A stretch of 39,912 nt of DNA, from assembly GCA_040881945.1 (NCBI GenBank), contig JBBECF010000047.1, forward strand, positions 1-39,912, given 5' to 3'. Of the stretch, positions 25,959 through 35,803 are shown piece by piece. The stretch's first letter is position 1; the number at the start of each line of letters is the position of its first letter. Position numbers and translations under genes: made by a program. The notes beneath the pieces are model-generated. The model saw only the letters and a program-made list of their open reading frames with translations. It searched no databases and was not told where the DNA came from. Origin of the DNA: JBBECF01 sp040881945 (GTDB taxonomy: Bacteria > Pseudomonadota > Alphaproteobacteria > Dongiales > Dongiaceae).

Positions 25959-26815
25959 GTGCCAAACATCTCCCTCGGGTTGAAGCGCAGGGTGACCACC
26001 TTCCACAGGCTGTACTTCTTGGGCGGAAGCTGCAACGGGCTGCACTGCAGCACGGCGCGGCGCGCGCTTTCGGCGGCGGCGCGGTAGAACCCGTCCCGCG
26101 CCATGCGATCGATGTCGAGGATCTCCGCCTGGAATACCGATCCGTCCGGATTCAGCCGGACGCGGATCTCGACCACCAGGTTCTCGGCGTCGCGCGCCCC
26201 GGCCGGCACGTTCCAGCAGCGTTCGATCTGGCGCCTGATCGCGTCCACCTCGCTCATCGTCAGCGGCTGGTCGGCCAGGCTGCGCGGCGTCGCCTCCGGC
26301 TGCGGCGCTTCCTCCGGCGCCGGCTGTCTGGCCGCCTGCTGCTTCAGCTTCTCGACGTTCTTCAGCACCGAGGCGAAGTCCGGCTCGGCCGGCTTCGGCG
26401 GCGCTTTCGGCTTCACCGGCGGCGTCGGTTTGGGTTCCGCCTTGGCCACCTCGGGCTCCGGTTCCGGTTCGGGCTCCGGCGGCGCGACCGCGGGCGGCGG
26501 CACGGGCTCGGGCTCGGGCGGCGGCGGCGGGGGCGGGGGCGGGGGCGGCGGCGCCGGCGCGGCCACCGGCTTCGGCGGCTCGGGCTTCGGCGGCTCCGGT
26601 TCGGGCGGTTCGGGCTTGGGCGGTTCCGGCGGCGCCGGCGCCGGCGTCGGCGCTTCCTCGACCTTGGGCGGCGTCGTCAGCTCCGCCACGGTGACGACCT
26701 GCACCGGGATCGGCTGCGAGATCTCCGGCGGATTGAGCAGCGACGGCAGGCCGAATATGGCGACGAGCGCGATCGCCACATGCAACAAGCCGGAGAGGAC
26801 GGCGCCCTTGCGCAT
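25955..26815 (-). CDS. tolA: TolA, periplasm-spanning energy transducer
   Basis: Inner-membrane anchored protein that carries proton-motive force from TolQR to TolB-Pal. 286 residues: one N-terminal transmembrane helix (VLSGLLHVAIALVAIFGLPS), a long Pro/Glu/Lys-rich spacer at about 50-145 that includes an uninterrupted run of 12 prolines, and a C-terminal TonB/TolA-like domain (IRRQIERCWNVPAGARDAEN, then VRLNPDGSVFQAEIL). The spacer is proline-rich rather than the Ala/Lys helix of E. coli TolA, as is usual in alphaproteobacteria. ATG 26813-26815, 4 bp after tolR. Confidence 0.94.
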   Translation of the reverse strand: MRKGAVLSGLLHVAIALVAIFGLPSLLNPPEISQPIPVQVVTVAELTTPPKVEEAPTPAPAPPEPPKPEPPEPEPPKPEPPKPVAAPAPPPPPPPPPPPPEPEPVPPPAVAPPEPEPEPEPEVAKAEPKPTPPVKPKAPPKPAEPDFASVLKNVEKLKQQAARQPAPEEAPQPEATPRSLADQPLTMSEVDAIRRQIERCWNVPAGARDAENLVVEIRVRLNPDGSVFQAEILDIDRMARDGFYRAAAESARRAVLQCSPLQLPPKKYSLWKVVTLRFNPREMFGT

Positions 26816-26819
26816 GAAC

Positions 26820-27284
26820 TCAGTTCTGCTTCGCGGCGACCGGCTCGGGCGGCAGTTCGGCGACCAACGCCACATGCGTGAAGCCCGCCGAAGTGATCGC
26901 GCCCATCACCTCCATCACGCGGCCATAGGCGATGGTGCGGTCGCCGCGCACGTAAATCCGGCTGTCGGCTCGGTTCTGGGTGATCGCGGCGAGCCGCGGC
27001 ACGAGACTGTCGAGCTCGATATCGGTCTCCTGCAGGAAGATGCGGCCGGTCGCATCGATGGTGATGACCAGGGGCTCCTCCGGCTCGTGCAGCACCTCGG
27101 CCCGGGTCTGCGGCAGGTCGACCGGAATGCCGGCGGTCAGCAGCGGCGCCGTCACCATGAAGACGATGAGCAGGACCAGCATCACGTCGACCATCGGCGT
27201 GACGTTGATCTCGCTCATCGGCTGGTAGCGGCTCAGGCGCCGGTAGCGCGCCGGCGCAGCCCCGCGTTTGACGGACAGCGCCAT
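26820..27284 (-). CDS. tolR: TolR, ExbD-type subunit of the Tol motor
   Basis: 154 residues, one transmembrane helix with the proton-carrying Asp (EINVTPMVDVMLVLLIVFMV) and a periplasmic domain (DLPQTRAEVLHEPEEPLVIT, IYVRGDRTIAYGRVMEVMGA). It works with TolQ to harvest proton-motive force. It starts 1 bp after the tolQ stop. Confidence 0.97.
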   Translation of the reverse strand: MALSVKRGAAPARYRRLSRYQPMSEINVTPMVDVMLVLLIVFMVTAPLLTAGIPVDLPQTRAEVLHEPEEPLVITIDATGRIFLQETDIELDSLVPRLAAITQNRADSRIYVRGDRTIAYGRVMEVMGAITSAGFTHVALVAELPPEPVAAKQN

Positions 27285-27285
27285 G

Positions 27286-28014
27286 CTAGCGCTTCTCCTC
27301 GAGCTGGCGCGACAGGATGGCGCCGAACTCGCCGGCGAACGATTCCAGCCGATGGCCGTAGCGCCCGATGTCGCCGCTGAGCTTGTTGTAGGCGAGCACC
27401 GCCGGGATCGCCGCGACCAGTCCCAGCGCGGTGGCGAACAGCGCCTCGGCGATGCCCGGCGCCACCACCGCCAGGCTGGTGTTCTTCGAGGCGGCGATCG
27501 ATGCGAAGCTGTTCATGATGCCCCAGACGGTGCCGAACAGCCCGACGAACGTCGCCGACGAGCCGACCGAGGCGAGGTACAGCATGTGCCGCTCGACCTG
27601 CTCCATCTCGCGGCCGAGCGTAATGTCCATGACCCGCTCGATCCTCTCCTGCAGCCCGGCGCGGAGCTGGTCGGTGTCGAGCAGGCCCTTGGCCGCCGAG
27701 CGCCGCCATTCGCGCATCGCGGCGACGAAGATCGACGACATCGGGTCGGGCGGCCGCGTGCCGATGCGATCGAACAGTTCCTCGAGCGAGCCGCCGGACC
27801 AGAATGCCTCCTCGAACTGGCGCGCCTGGGCGCGCAGCCGGCGGATGCGGATCACCTTGTCGAAGATGATCGTCCACGTCCAAAAGGATGCGACGACGAG
27901 GATCACGATGACCGCCTTGACGATCCAGTCGGCCTGCAGGAACAGCCCCCAGACCGTGAGGTCCTGGACCGCGACCGAGCCGGCCAGGGCGGCGGCGTCT
28001 ATTTGGTTCTCCAT
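27286..28014 (-). CDS. tolQ: TolQ, ExbB/MotA-type proton channel subunit
   Basis: 242 residues with three transmembrane segments: IVKAVIVILVVASFWTWTII near the N-terminus, MLYLASVGSSATFVGLFGTV with the conserved Gly-rich turn, and AEALFATALGLVAAIPAVLA. This is the MotA/TolQ/ExbB fold, and TolR, TolA, TolB and Pal follow in the standard order. It begins 3 bp after the ybgC stop. Confidence 0.97.
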   Translation of the reverse strand: MENQIDAAALAGSVAVQDLTVWGLFLQADWIVKAVIVILVVASFWTWTIIFDKVIRIRRLRAQARQFEEAFWSGGSLEELFDRIGTRPPDPMSSIFVAAMREWRRSAAKGLLDTDQLRAGLQERIERVMDITLGREMEQVERHMLYLASVGSSATFVGLFGTVWGIMNSFASIAASKNTSLAVVAPGIAEALFATALGLVAAIPAVLAYNKLSGDIGRYGHRLESFAGEFGAILSRQLEEKR

Positions 28015-28017
28015 CGA

Positions 28018-28452
28018 TCAGACTCGCTCTTGCAATTGACAATAACGCGCCAGCGCCGCGCGTAGCGGGGCCGGCAGCCGCGTCGCGCGCCCGGCTCCGT
28101 CGACGCAGGCGAGGCGGACGCGGAGGCGCACCAATTCGACGCCGTCGCGACTGACCACCTGTTCGCCATCGACCGCGGCGCCGCCGATCTCGAGGATCCG
28201 CGTCTCGACCTCGAGCAGGTCGTCGAGTCGCGCCGGCCGCAGGTAGTCGATCTCGCAACGGCGAACGGCGATGGCGACGCCACGTTCCGCGGCCAGGCCG
28301 GCATGGTCGGCGCCGGCGGCGCGCATCATCTCGGTGCGGGCGCGCTCGGCGAATTTCAGGTAGTTGGCGTAATAGACGACTCCCGCGGCGTCGGTGTCCT
28401 CGTAATAGACGCGCACCGGAAAGCGGTGCGAGCTCCGCGCACGATCACTCAT
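28018..28452 (-). CDS. ybgC: Acyl-CoA thioesterase YbgC (hot-dog fold)
   Basis: 144 residues. The hallmark VRVYYEDTDAAGVVYYANYL with the active-site Asp (TDAAG) is near the N-terminus, followed by FAERARTEMM. YbgC hydrolyses acyl-CoA or acyl-ACP and is found at the head of tol-pal clusters. ATG 28450-28452 (MSDRARSS) overlaps the ruvB stop by 8 bp, tying the ruv and tol groups into one transcript. Confidence 0.95.
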   Translation of the reverse strand: MSDRARSSHRFPVRVYYEDTDAAGVVYYANYLKFAERARTEMMRAAGADHAGLAAERGVAIAVRRCEIDYLRPARLDDLLEVETRILEIGGAAVDGEQVVSRDGVELVRLRVRLACVDGAGRATRLPAPLRAALARYCQLQERV

Positions 28453-29503
28453 CGACGTCCCCCGCGACGCCGACGCCCGCAAGCATCTCGAGCTGCGCCG
28501 CGGCGGCCTGCGGCGGCGCGATCCCCAGGCAGCGGAACCCGGAAGCGGTCAGCATGCGGCCGCGCGGCGTGCGTTGTAGAAGACCCTGCTGGAGCAGGAA
28601 CGGCTCGAGCACCTCCTCGATCGCGTCGCGCTGCTCGGACAGGGCGGCGGCCAGCGTCTCCACGCCGACCGGCCCGCCGCCGTAGTTCTCGGCGATGCTG
28701 CGCAGGTAGCGGCGGTCCATGGCGTCGAGTCCCCGGCCGTCGACGTCGAGCCGGGCGAGCGCCGCGTCGGCGGCGGCGGCGTCGATGCGGCTGATGCCGG
28801 CGACCGCCGCGAAGTCGCGCACCCGGCGCAGCAGCCGGCCGGCGACGCGCGGCGTGCCGCGCGAGCGGCGCGCGATTTCGACGGCGCCGCTGTCCGCCAG
28901 GTCGACGCCGAGGATCCGGGCGCCGCGGCGCAGGATGATCTCGAGCTCCGCCGCGGCGTAAAACTGCAAGCGCAAGGGGATGCCGAAGCGTTCGCGCAGC
29001 GGCGTCGTGATCAGCCCGGAACGGGTGGTCGCCCCGATCAGGGTGAAGGGCGGCAGGTCGATGCGCACCGAGCGCGCCGCCGGCCCCTCGCCGATGATCA
29101 GGTCGAGCTGATAGTCCTCCATCGCCGGGTACAGGATCTCCTCGACCGCCGGGCCGAGACGATGGATCTCGTCGATGAACAGGACATCGCGCGGCTGCAG
29201 GTTGGTGAGCAGGGCCGCGAGATCGCCGGCGCGCAGGATGACCGGGCCGGAGGTCGCCCGGAAGCCGACACCCAGCTCGCGCGCCACGATGTGCGCGAGC
29301 GTCGTCTTGCCGAGGCCCGGCGGACCGGACAACAGCACATGGTCGAGCGCCTCGCGGCGCGCCCGCGCCGCCGCGATGAACACCTCTAGATTGTCGCGCA
29401 GCGGCTGCTGGCCGATGAACTCGGCGAGGCTGAGCGGACGCAAGCTGGTCTCGGGCGCGTCGTCGGCGGCGCTGTCGGCGGCGATCAGCCGGGCGCCGGT
29501 CAT
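28445..29503 (-). CDS. ruvB: Holliday junction branch migration ATPase RuvB
   Basis: 352-residue AAA+ motor that drives RuvA-bound Holliday junctions. Motifs: LRPLSLAEFIGQQPLRDNLE, Walker A LLSGPPGLGKTTLAHIVARE, Walker B DVLFIDEIHRL, sensor 1 LIGATTRSGLIT, and C-terminal winged-helix RTPRGRMLTASGFRCLG. The start ATG 29501-29503 overlaps the ruvA stop as ATGA. Confidence 0.98.
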   Translation of the reverse strand: MTGARLIAADSAADDAPETSLRPLSLAEFIGQQPLRDNLEVFIAAARARREALDHVLLSGPPGLGKTTLAHIVARELGVGFRATSGPVILRAGDLAALLTNLQPRDVLFIDEIHRLGPAVEEILYPAMEDYQLDLIIGEGPAARSVRIDLPPFTLIGATTRSGLITTPLRERFGIPLRLQFYAAAELEIILRRGARILGVDLADSGAVEIARRSRGTPRVAGRLLRRVRDFAAVAGISRIDAAAADAALARLDVDGRGLDAMDRRYLRSIAENYGGGPVGVETLAAALSEQRDAIEEVLEPFLLQQGLLQRTPRGRMLTASGFRCLGIAPPQAAAAQLEMLAGVGVAGDVDE

Positions 29504-30111
29504 GCGCTCAGCTCCTTGAGGCCGGCGCGGATCAGCGCGTCGACGGCCGGGTTCGGGCCGAGGCGCTGCAACGCCTGGGCGACGGCGCCGAACGCCTCGG
29601 CGCGGCGGTAGCCGAGATTGGTCAGCGCCGAAACGGCGTCGGCCGCCGGCCCGGTCGAGGCGCCCGCCGCGCTCGCCACGGCCTCGGCCACGGCCCGGCC
29701 GAACGACAGGCCGGCGACCTTGTCCTTCAGCTCGGCGACGATACGGCCGGCCAGCTTGGGCCCGACGCCGTTGGCGCGGGTCAGGCCGGCGCGATCCTGG
29801 ACGAGAATCGCCTGCACCAGCTCGTCGGGCGGCAGCACGCTTTGCACCGCCAGCGCCACGCGCGAGCCGACGCCCTGCACCGTGGTCAACAGCCGGAACC
29901 AGTCGCGCTCGGCGGCGTCGAGGAAACCGTAGAGATGGATGTGGTCCTGGCGCACATGGGTCTCGATCAGCAGACTGACGGCGCCGCCGACCCCTTGCAG
30001 CCGGGCCAGCGTGCGGGCCGAGCAATGGACCAGATAGCCGACGCCGGCGACATCGACAACCGCCCAATCGGACCCGGCCGATTCGAGGATGCCGGTCAGC
30101 TTGGCGATCAC
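29500..30111 (-). CDS. ruvA: Holliday junction branch migration protein RuvA
   Basis: 203-residue Holliday junction binding protein. N-terminal OB domain MIAKLTGILESAGSDWAVVD, helix-hairpin-helix segments (LLTTVQGVGSRVALAVQSVL and LTRANGVGPKLAGRIVAELK), and the C-terminal RuvB-binding domain (ALTNLGYRRAEAFGAVAQAL). The start overlaps the ruvC stop by ATGA, so ruvC-ruvA-ruvB are translated as a coupled set. Confidence 0.98.
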   Translation of the reverse strand: MIAKLTGILESAGSDWAVVDVAGVGYLVHCSARTLARLQGVGGAVSLLIETHVRQDHIHLYGFLDAAERDWFRLLTTVQGVGSRVALAVQSVLPPDELVQAILVQDRAGLTRANGVGPKLAGRIVAELKDKVAGLSFGRAVAEAVASAAGASTGPAADAVSALTNLGYRRAEAFGAVAQALQRLGPNPAVDALIRAGLKELSA

Positions 30112-30683
30112 GTCGCGGTCCCCCCCGCGCGGCCCGCAGCCCGGCCGTCGCCCGCCGCTCGCCTCGGCGAAGCCGCCTTCGGCGGAGCCTGGGCCGCCGC
30201 GTGCCAGCGCCGCTCGGTGCCGGCGTGGTGCGCATGGCAGATCGCCACGGCCAGGGCGTCGGCGGCGTCGGCGCCGGCCAGGCGGCAGCCGGGCAACAAC
30301 ATTCGCACCATCGCCTGCACCTGCTCCTTGCCGGCATGGCCGGCGCCGACGACCGATTTCTTGACCAGGTTGGCGGAATATTCCGCAACCGCGAGTCCGG
30401 CCCGCGCCGGCACCAGCAGCGCAACGCCGCGGGCGAGCCCGAGCTTCAGCGTCGAGGCGGGGTTCTTGTTGACGAAGGTCTCCTCGACCGCGGCCTCGTC
30501 CGGCCGGTATTCCGCGATCACCGCGACGAGGCCGTCATGGAGCTGGACCAGCCGCTCGGCGAGCGGACGCGACGCGTCGGAATGCACCGCACCGTCGGCG
30601 ACGTAGCGCAGCCGCACCCCGTCCGCCTCGACCACCCCCCAGCCGGTGTGGCGCAGACCCGGATCGAGTCCCAGCACCCTCAT
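30108..30683 (-). CDS. ruvC: Crossover junction endonuclease RuvC
   Basis: 191-residue Holliday junction resolvase. Acidic catalytic residues are seen in MRVLGLDPGLRHTGWGVVE (Asp7), AAVEETFVNKNPASTLKLGL (Glu) and DAADALAVAICHAHH (two Asp). The last 25 residues (KAASPRRAAGDGRAAGRAGG) are low-complexity and the DNA beneath contains short GCCGCC-TTC-GGCGG hairpins at about 30155-30190, perhaps a palindromic repeat that has extended the gene. Spaced 19 bp after yebC. Confidence 0.97.
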   Translation of the reverse strand: MRVLGLDPGLRHTGWGVVEADGVRLRYVADGAVHSDASRPLAERLVQLHDGLVAVIAEYRPDEAAVEETFVNKNPASTLKLGLARGVALLVPARAGLAVAEYSANLVKKSVVGAGHAGKEQVQAMVRMLLPGCRLAGADAADALAVAICHAHHAGTERRWHAAAQAPPKAASPRRAAGDGRAAGRAGGTAT

Positions 30684-30702
30684 CTTGTCCCCTTCAATCC
30701 GC

Positions 30703-31452
30703 TCACGCGGTCAGGCGCGCCAGCACGTCGTCGGCCACCTCGAAGTTCGCCACGACCGACTGAACGTCGTCGTTGTCCTCCAGCGCATCGAGCAGCTTCA
30801 GCAACGATTCGGCGGCGGCCGCCTCGACCGGCACGGAATTCCGCGGCCGCCACGCCAGCCGCGCCTGCGTCGGCGCGCCGAAACGCGACTCCAGGGCCTC
30901 GCGCACCGCCGAGAAGTCCTCGGGCGCGCAGGTCACCTCGTGACCGTCGGCCTCGGTTCCGGCGTCTTCCGCCCCGGCGTCGAGCGCCGCCTCGAACATC
31001 GTCTCGGCCGACCCGGCGGCGAGCGGGAAGCGCAGCACGCCCTTGCGCGCGAACATGAACGAGACGCTGTTCGTCTCGCCGAGGTTGCCGCCGTGCTTGA
31101 CGAAGGCCGACCGGACCTCCGAGGCGGTGCGGTTGCGGTTGTCGGTCAGCGCCTCGACGATGATGGCGACCCCGCCGGGGCCGTAGCCTTCGTAGCGCAT
31201 CTCCTCGTAATTGACGTCCGCGTCGCCGCCGGCGCCGCGCCGGATGGCGCGATCCATCGTGTCCTTGGCCATGTTGGCGGCCCGCGCCGCCTGCATCGCC
31301 GCGCGCAGCCGCGGATTGGCCTCGGGATCGGGTAGGCCGGCGCGGGCGGCGCTGGTCAATTCGCGGATCAGTTTGGTGAACAGCTTGCCCCGCTTGGCGT
31401 CCTGCGCGCCCTTGCGGTACATGATGTTCTTGAACTGGGAATGGCCAGCCAT
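30703..31452 (-). CDS. yebC: YebC/PmpR-family protein
   Basis: 249 residues starting MAGHSQFKNIMYRKGAQDAK, the signature of this family. YebC-type proteins were long called transcription regulators; work on several members supports a role in translation of proline-rich or stalled sequences. The body shows YEGYGPGGVAIIVEALTDNR and FARKGVLRF. It begins the yebC-ruvCAB run. TolA in this operon carries a 12-proline run, a kind of sequence on which such a factor could act. Confidence 0.97.
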   Translation of the reverse strand: MAGHSQFKNIMYRKGAQDAKRGKLFTKLIRELTSAARAGLPDPEANPRLRAAMQAARAANMAKDTMDRAIRRGAGGDADVNYEEMRYEGYGPGGVAIIVEALTDNRNRTASEVRSAFVKHGGNLGETNSVSFMFARKGVLRFPLAAGSAETMFEAALDAGAEDAGTEADGHEVTCAPEDFSAVREALESRFGAPTQARLAWRPRNSVPVEAAAAESLLKLLDALEDNDDVQSVVANFEVADDVLARLTA

Positions 31453-31731
31453 CGATATTCGACCCTAGATCCGGTGGGCTGTTTCGAGCGTTCTACCACA
31501 TATAGTGGGTTTATGAACCGCCCGCAGTAGATTAGGTAAACCGCCAATATGGCAACATTTTGACGCGTCCGGCGCCGGGCGCAGAAGTAGGGCCGCGCGG
31601 CGGCGTCAGCAAGGGCCGCGCCGCCGGCCGCGCGCGCATGGGCGAAACCGTCAAGCCGCACATGCCTGGTGTTATGTTTATCCGAATGAATACTTAGATA
31701 CTACGGATATATGCTCTACGACATCCAAGCT
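31453..31731. other. Intergenic region between yebC and parD
   Basis: About 280 bp with no credible gene. It must hold the promoter of the long yebC to glmM run, which is transcribed leftwards; A+T-rich patches near 31495-31555 are likely places, but no pair of hexamers stood out. The right part leads to the parD promoter. Confidence 0.5.
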
Positions 31732-31760
31732 TTGACAAACTTTGAGCAAACGCCTACGAT
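31732..31760 (+). promoter_or_regulatory. Promoter of parDE (and probably purB)
   Basis: A perfect -35 TTGACA (31732-31737), 17 bp, then TACGAT (31755-31760). It lies 26 bp before the parD start codon, with AAGGAGG at 31771-31777. Confidence 0.6.
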
Positions 31761-31786
31761 CGGCGGCAACAAGGAGGATCGGACCG

Positions 31787-32035
31787 ATGCATCTTTCGCT
31801 GACCCCGAAGCTCGAGGAATTCGTGAAGGCCAAGGTCGGGTCGGGCCTCTACAACAACGCCAGCGAGGTCGTCCGAGAGGCCTTGCGTTTGATGAAGACG
31901 CATGACGAGGTGCTCCGCCTCAAGCTGGAGCGGCTTCGCGACGAGCTTGCCAAGGGCGAGGCCGACCTCGCGACGGGCCGCTTCACCGAACTGTCGAGCG
32001 ACGACGACTTGACGGAGTTGTTCGCCCGTCTATGA
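31787..32035 (+). CDS. parD: ParD-type antitoxin
   Basis: 82 residues. The N-terminal ribbon-helix-helix is seen as MHLSLTPKLEEFVKAKVGSG and YNNASEVVREALRLM; the C-terminal acidic tail (LATGRFTELSSDDDLTELFA) is the toxin-wrapping part. ATG 31787 has AAGGAGG 9 bp upstream. It should bind its own promoter. Overlaps parE by ATGA. Confidence 0.92.
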   Translation: MHLSLTPKLEEFVKAKVGSGLYNNASEVVREALRLMKTHDEVLRLKLERLRDELAKGEADLATGRFTELSSDDDLTELFARL

Positions 32036-32384
32036 AGAAGCTGGTCATCGCGGACCGGGCGCGGGCAGACCTGAAGGAGATCGCTGACTACACCGGGCGC
32101 GAATGGGGCGCGGGCCAAAGCCGCGCGTACCTTGGGGTGATCAAGGATCGGCTCGCCCGCCTTCGCGACCATCCGGGCCTGGGTACTCTCCGCGACGAGA
32201 TCGGCCCGGGCTACCGGAGCGTCCGGAGCGGGCGACACATCGTCTTTTACCGGGAGACCGCCGAGAGCATCGAGATCGTTCGGGTCCTGCACGAGCGCAT
32301 GGACATGCACCGGCAATTGCGGGATAGAGACAACGAGGTTCCGGCACCGGCGGAAGCGCCGCAGGAAAAGGCGACGGACAAGGA

Positions 32385-32388
<4 letters not shown>
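32032..32388 (+). CDS. parE: ParE-type toxin (RelE/ParE superfamily)
   Basis: 118 residues: KKLVIADRARADLKEIADYT, RLRDHPGLGTLRDEI, YRSVRSGRHIVFYRETAES and IEIVRVLHERMDMHRQL are the conserved blocks of ParE, whose known members poison DNA gyrase. The last 20 residues (Pro/Ala/Glu/Lys) lie beyond the usual end and run up to the purB start, which overlaps the parE stop by 4 bp. Confidence 0.92.
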
Positions 32389-33689
<1,301 letters not shown>

Positions 33690-33709
33690 CAGGCTGCCGG
33701 CGCCGGACG

Positions 33710-34042
33710 CTACTCCGGCTTCGTCGCGCTCATCACCTGATCGCGGGCGACGTCGTGCAGCTCGGCGAGGCGCTTGCGCAGGCGCTGCTCGGTCATGGCG
33801 ACGCCCTTGGCCTGGCAGTCCGCGATCACCTTTTCGATGACGTCGTCGTCGCCCGGCTTGGTGAAATCGGCCATGACCACGGATTTCGCGTACGCCTCGG
33901 CCGCGCCGCCGGAAAGGCCGAGCTGCTCCGCCGCCCACAGGCCGAGAAGCTTGTTGCGGCGCGCGTTGATCTTGAATTCGAGCTCCTTGTCGTGTTTGTA
34001 CTTCTGCTCGAAGCCCTTCTCGCGATCATCGAACGATGCCAT
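33710..34042 (-). CDS. ATP synthase inhibitor subunit zeta (DUF1476)
   Basis: 110 residues. MASFDDREKGFEQKYKHDKE at the N-terminus is the inhibitory segment, and the four-helix body has KLLGLWAAEQLGLSGGAAEA and AMTEQRLRKRLAEL. In alphaproteobacteria such as Paracoccus, zeta blocks ATP hydrolysis by the F1 motor. The complete length fits. The neighbourhood of purB and purC is common for this gene. Confidence 0.93.
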   Translation of the reverse strand: MASFDDREKGFEQKYKHDKELEFKINARRNKLLGLWAAEQLGLSGGAAEAYAKSVVMADFTKPGDDDVIEKVIADCQAKGVAMTEQRLRKRLAELHDVARDQVMSATKPE

Positions 34043-34141
34043 GGCGCGCGCGCTCCCGTTTCCGATCGGTCGTCGGCCTAACATTGGCGCGGCAGGCGCA
34101 TGGGTCAAGCCCAAAGCCGCCCGGCGCGCCGCGTCCCCGCC

Positions 34142-34894
34142 ATGTGCAGCGTCGTGATCCTGCTCCGGCCGGGTCACGCCTGGCCGGTGCTGTTCGCCGC
34201 CAACCGCGACGAGATGACCGACCGCCCCTGGGCGGCGCCGGGACGCCATTGGCCCGACCGGCCGCGGGTCGTGGCCGGGCGCGACGAGCTGGCCGGCGGC
34301 AGCTGGCTGGGGCTGAACGACGACGGCGTGCTCGCCGGGGTGCTCAACCGGATGAACTCGCTGGGGCCCCTGCCGGGGCGGCGCAGCCGCGGCGAACTGG
34401 TGCTCGAGGCCCTCGACCACGCCGACGCGGCGGCGGCGGCGGCCGCGCTCGGCGACCTCGACCCGGCGGCCTACCGGCCGTTCAACATGGTCGTGGCCGA
34501 CAGCCACGACGCCTTCTGGCTGCGCAACCTCGGGCACCGGAACGGCTGGGTCGAGGTCGACCGGCTGCCGCCGGGGCTGTCGATGATCACCGCCTACGAC
34601 CGCAACGACTTGCTGAGCCGGCGCATCCGCACCTACCTGCCGCGGTTCGAGGCCGCCGCCGCGCCGGATCCCGGCGCCGACCGGTGGATCGACTGGGAGC
34701 GCCTGCTGGCCAGCCGCGAGTTCGACCCCGACGGCGACCCGACCGACGCCATGACGGTGGTCACCGACTACGGCTTCGAGACGCTGTCCGGCTCGCTGAT
34801 CGCCCTGCCCGCCCCGGAACCCGGGCGCCGGGCCGTGTGGCGCTTCGCCCCCGGCCGGCCGGGCGAGCACCCCTGGGGTGCCGTCGCCCTGTGA
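34142..34894 (+). CDS. NRDE/TANGO2-family protein
   Basis: 250 residues. It starts MCSVVILLRPGHAWPVLFAA, with Cys2 as in Ntn-hydrolase-like TANGO2 proteins, followed by the family signature NRDEMTDRPWAAPGRHWPD. Conserved GGSWLGLNDDGVLAGVLNR follows. The ATG at 34142 is chosen because Cys2 must follow the start. The biochemical role of the family is unsettled (links to haem handling and acyl-lipid metabolism in eukaryotes). It is divergent from the zeta gene. Confidence 0.9.
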   Translation: MCSVVILLRPGHAWPVLFAANRDEMTDRPWAAPGRHWPDRPRVVAGRDELAGGSWLGLNDDGVLAGVLNRMNSLGPLPGRRSRGELVLEALDHADAAAAAAALGDLDPAAYRPFNMVVADSHDAFWLRNLGHRNGWVEVDRLPPGLSMITAYDRNDLLSRRIRTYLPRFEAAAAPDPGADRWIDWERLLASREFDPDGDPTDAMTVVTDYGFETLSGSLIALPAPEPGRRAVWRFAPGRPGEHPWGAVAL

Positions 34895-34913
34895 GCCGGT
34901 CCGGGGGGCGTCA

Positions 34914-34942
34914 TTGTCTTGCCCCCGGACACCTGCTATAGC
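34914..34942 (+). promoter_or_regulatory. Promoter of the purC-purS-purQ group
   Basis: TTGTCT (34914-34919), 17 bp, then TATAGC (34937-34942) with an extended TG motif (TGC just before it). It lies about 75 bp upstream of the purC start. Confidence 0.55.
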
Positions 34943-35015
34943 AGAACCGGCTCGCGGCCCCTATATATCTGTTTCTCTTTTGTTCCCGCCGAGACGCCTT
35001 CCTGGGGAGTCCGCC

Positions 35016-35780
35016 ATGTCCCGACGCCGCCGCATCTACGAAGGTAAGGCCAAGGTCCTGTTCGAAGGGCCCGAGCCCGGCACGCTCGTCCAGTACTTCA
35101 AGGACGACGCCACCGCCTTCAACAACCAGAAGCGCGGCATCATCACCGGCAAGGGGGTGCTCAACAACCGCATCTCCGAATACCTGATGACCAAGCTGAA
35201 CGAGGCCGGCGTCCCGACCCATTTCGTGCGCCGCCTCAACATGCGCGAGCAACTCGTGCGCGAGGTCGAGATCATCCCGCTCGAGGTGGTGGTGCGCAAC
35301 GTCGCCGCGGGCTCGCTGTCGAAGCGCTTCGGTCTGGCCGAGGGCACGCCGCTGCCGCGCTGCATCGTCGAGTACTATTACAAGTCCGACGAGCTGGAAG
35401 ACCCGATGGTGGCCGAGGAGCACATCACCGCCTTCGGCTGGGCGACGCCGCAGGACCTCGACGACATCATGGCGCTGGCGCTCCGCATCAACGACTTCCT
35501 GTCCGGGCTGTTCCTCGGCGTCGGCTTGCGCCTGATCGACTTCAAGCTGGAGTTCGGCCGGCTCTACGAGGGCGACGAGATGCGCATCGTGCTGGCCGAC
35601 GAGATCAGCCCCGACAGCTGCCGCCTGTGGGACGTCAAGACCAACGAGAAGCTCGACAAGGACCGCTTCCGCCGCGACCTGGGCAAGGTCGAGGAGGCCT
35701 ATCAGGAGGTGGCGCGCCGCCTCGGCATCCTGCCCGAGGGCGGCCCGCGCGACATGAAGGGCCCGGACACGGTGCAATAG
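35016..35780 (+). CDS. purC: SAICAR synthetase
   Basis: Phosphoribosylaminoimidazole-succinocarboxamide synthase: ATP-dependent joining of CAIR and aspartate. 254 residues, MSRRRRIYEGKAKVLFEGPE at the N-terminus, then DDATAFNNQKRGIITGKGVL, RNVAAGSLSKRFGL, LIDFKLEFGRLY and ADEISPDSCRLWD, all family motifs. ATG 35016 is chosen because the SRRRxIYEGKAK segment begins the family; GGGGAG lies at 35004-35009. PurS and PurQ follow. Confidence 0.97.
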   Translation: MSRRRRIYEGKAKVLFEGPEPGTLVQYFKDDATAFNNQKRGIITGKGVLNNRISEYLMTKLNEAGVPTHFVRRLNMREQLVREVEIIPLEVVVRNVAAGSLSKRFGLAEGTPLPRCIVEYYYKSDELEDPMVAEEHITAFGWATPQDLDDIMALALRINDFLSGLFLGVGLRLIDFKLEFGRLYEGDEMRIVLADEISPDSCRLWDVKTNEKLDKDRFRRDLGKVEEAYQEVARRLGILPEGGPRDMKGPDTVQ

Positions 35781-35803
35781 CCCGTCCGTCCGGCGTTCAC
35801 GGC

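Noticed and set aside
26430..26680. Repetitive sequence resembling a tandem repeat array
   Set aside because: It encodes the Pro/Glu/Lys-rich spacer of TolA; the repeats follow from protein composition.
30952..31335. Plus-strand frames opposite yebC
   Set aside because: yebC is complete and conserved on the other strand.
33690..33709. Possible terminator between purB and the zeta gene
   Set aside because: The 20-bp gap is too short and no convincing stem with a U-run is present.
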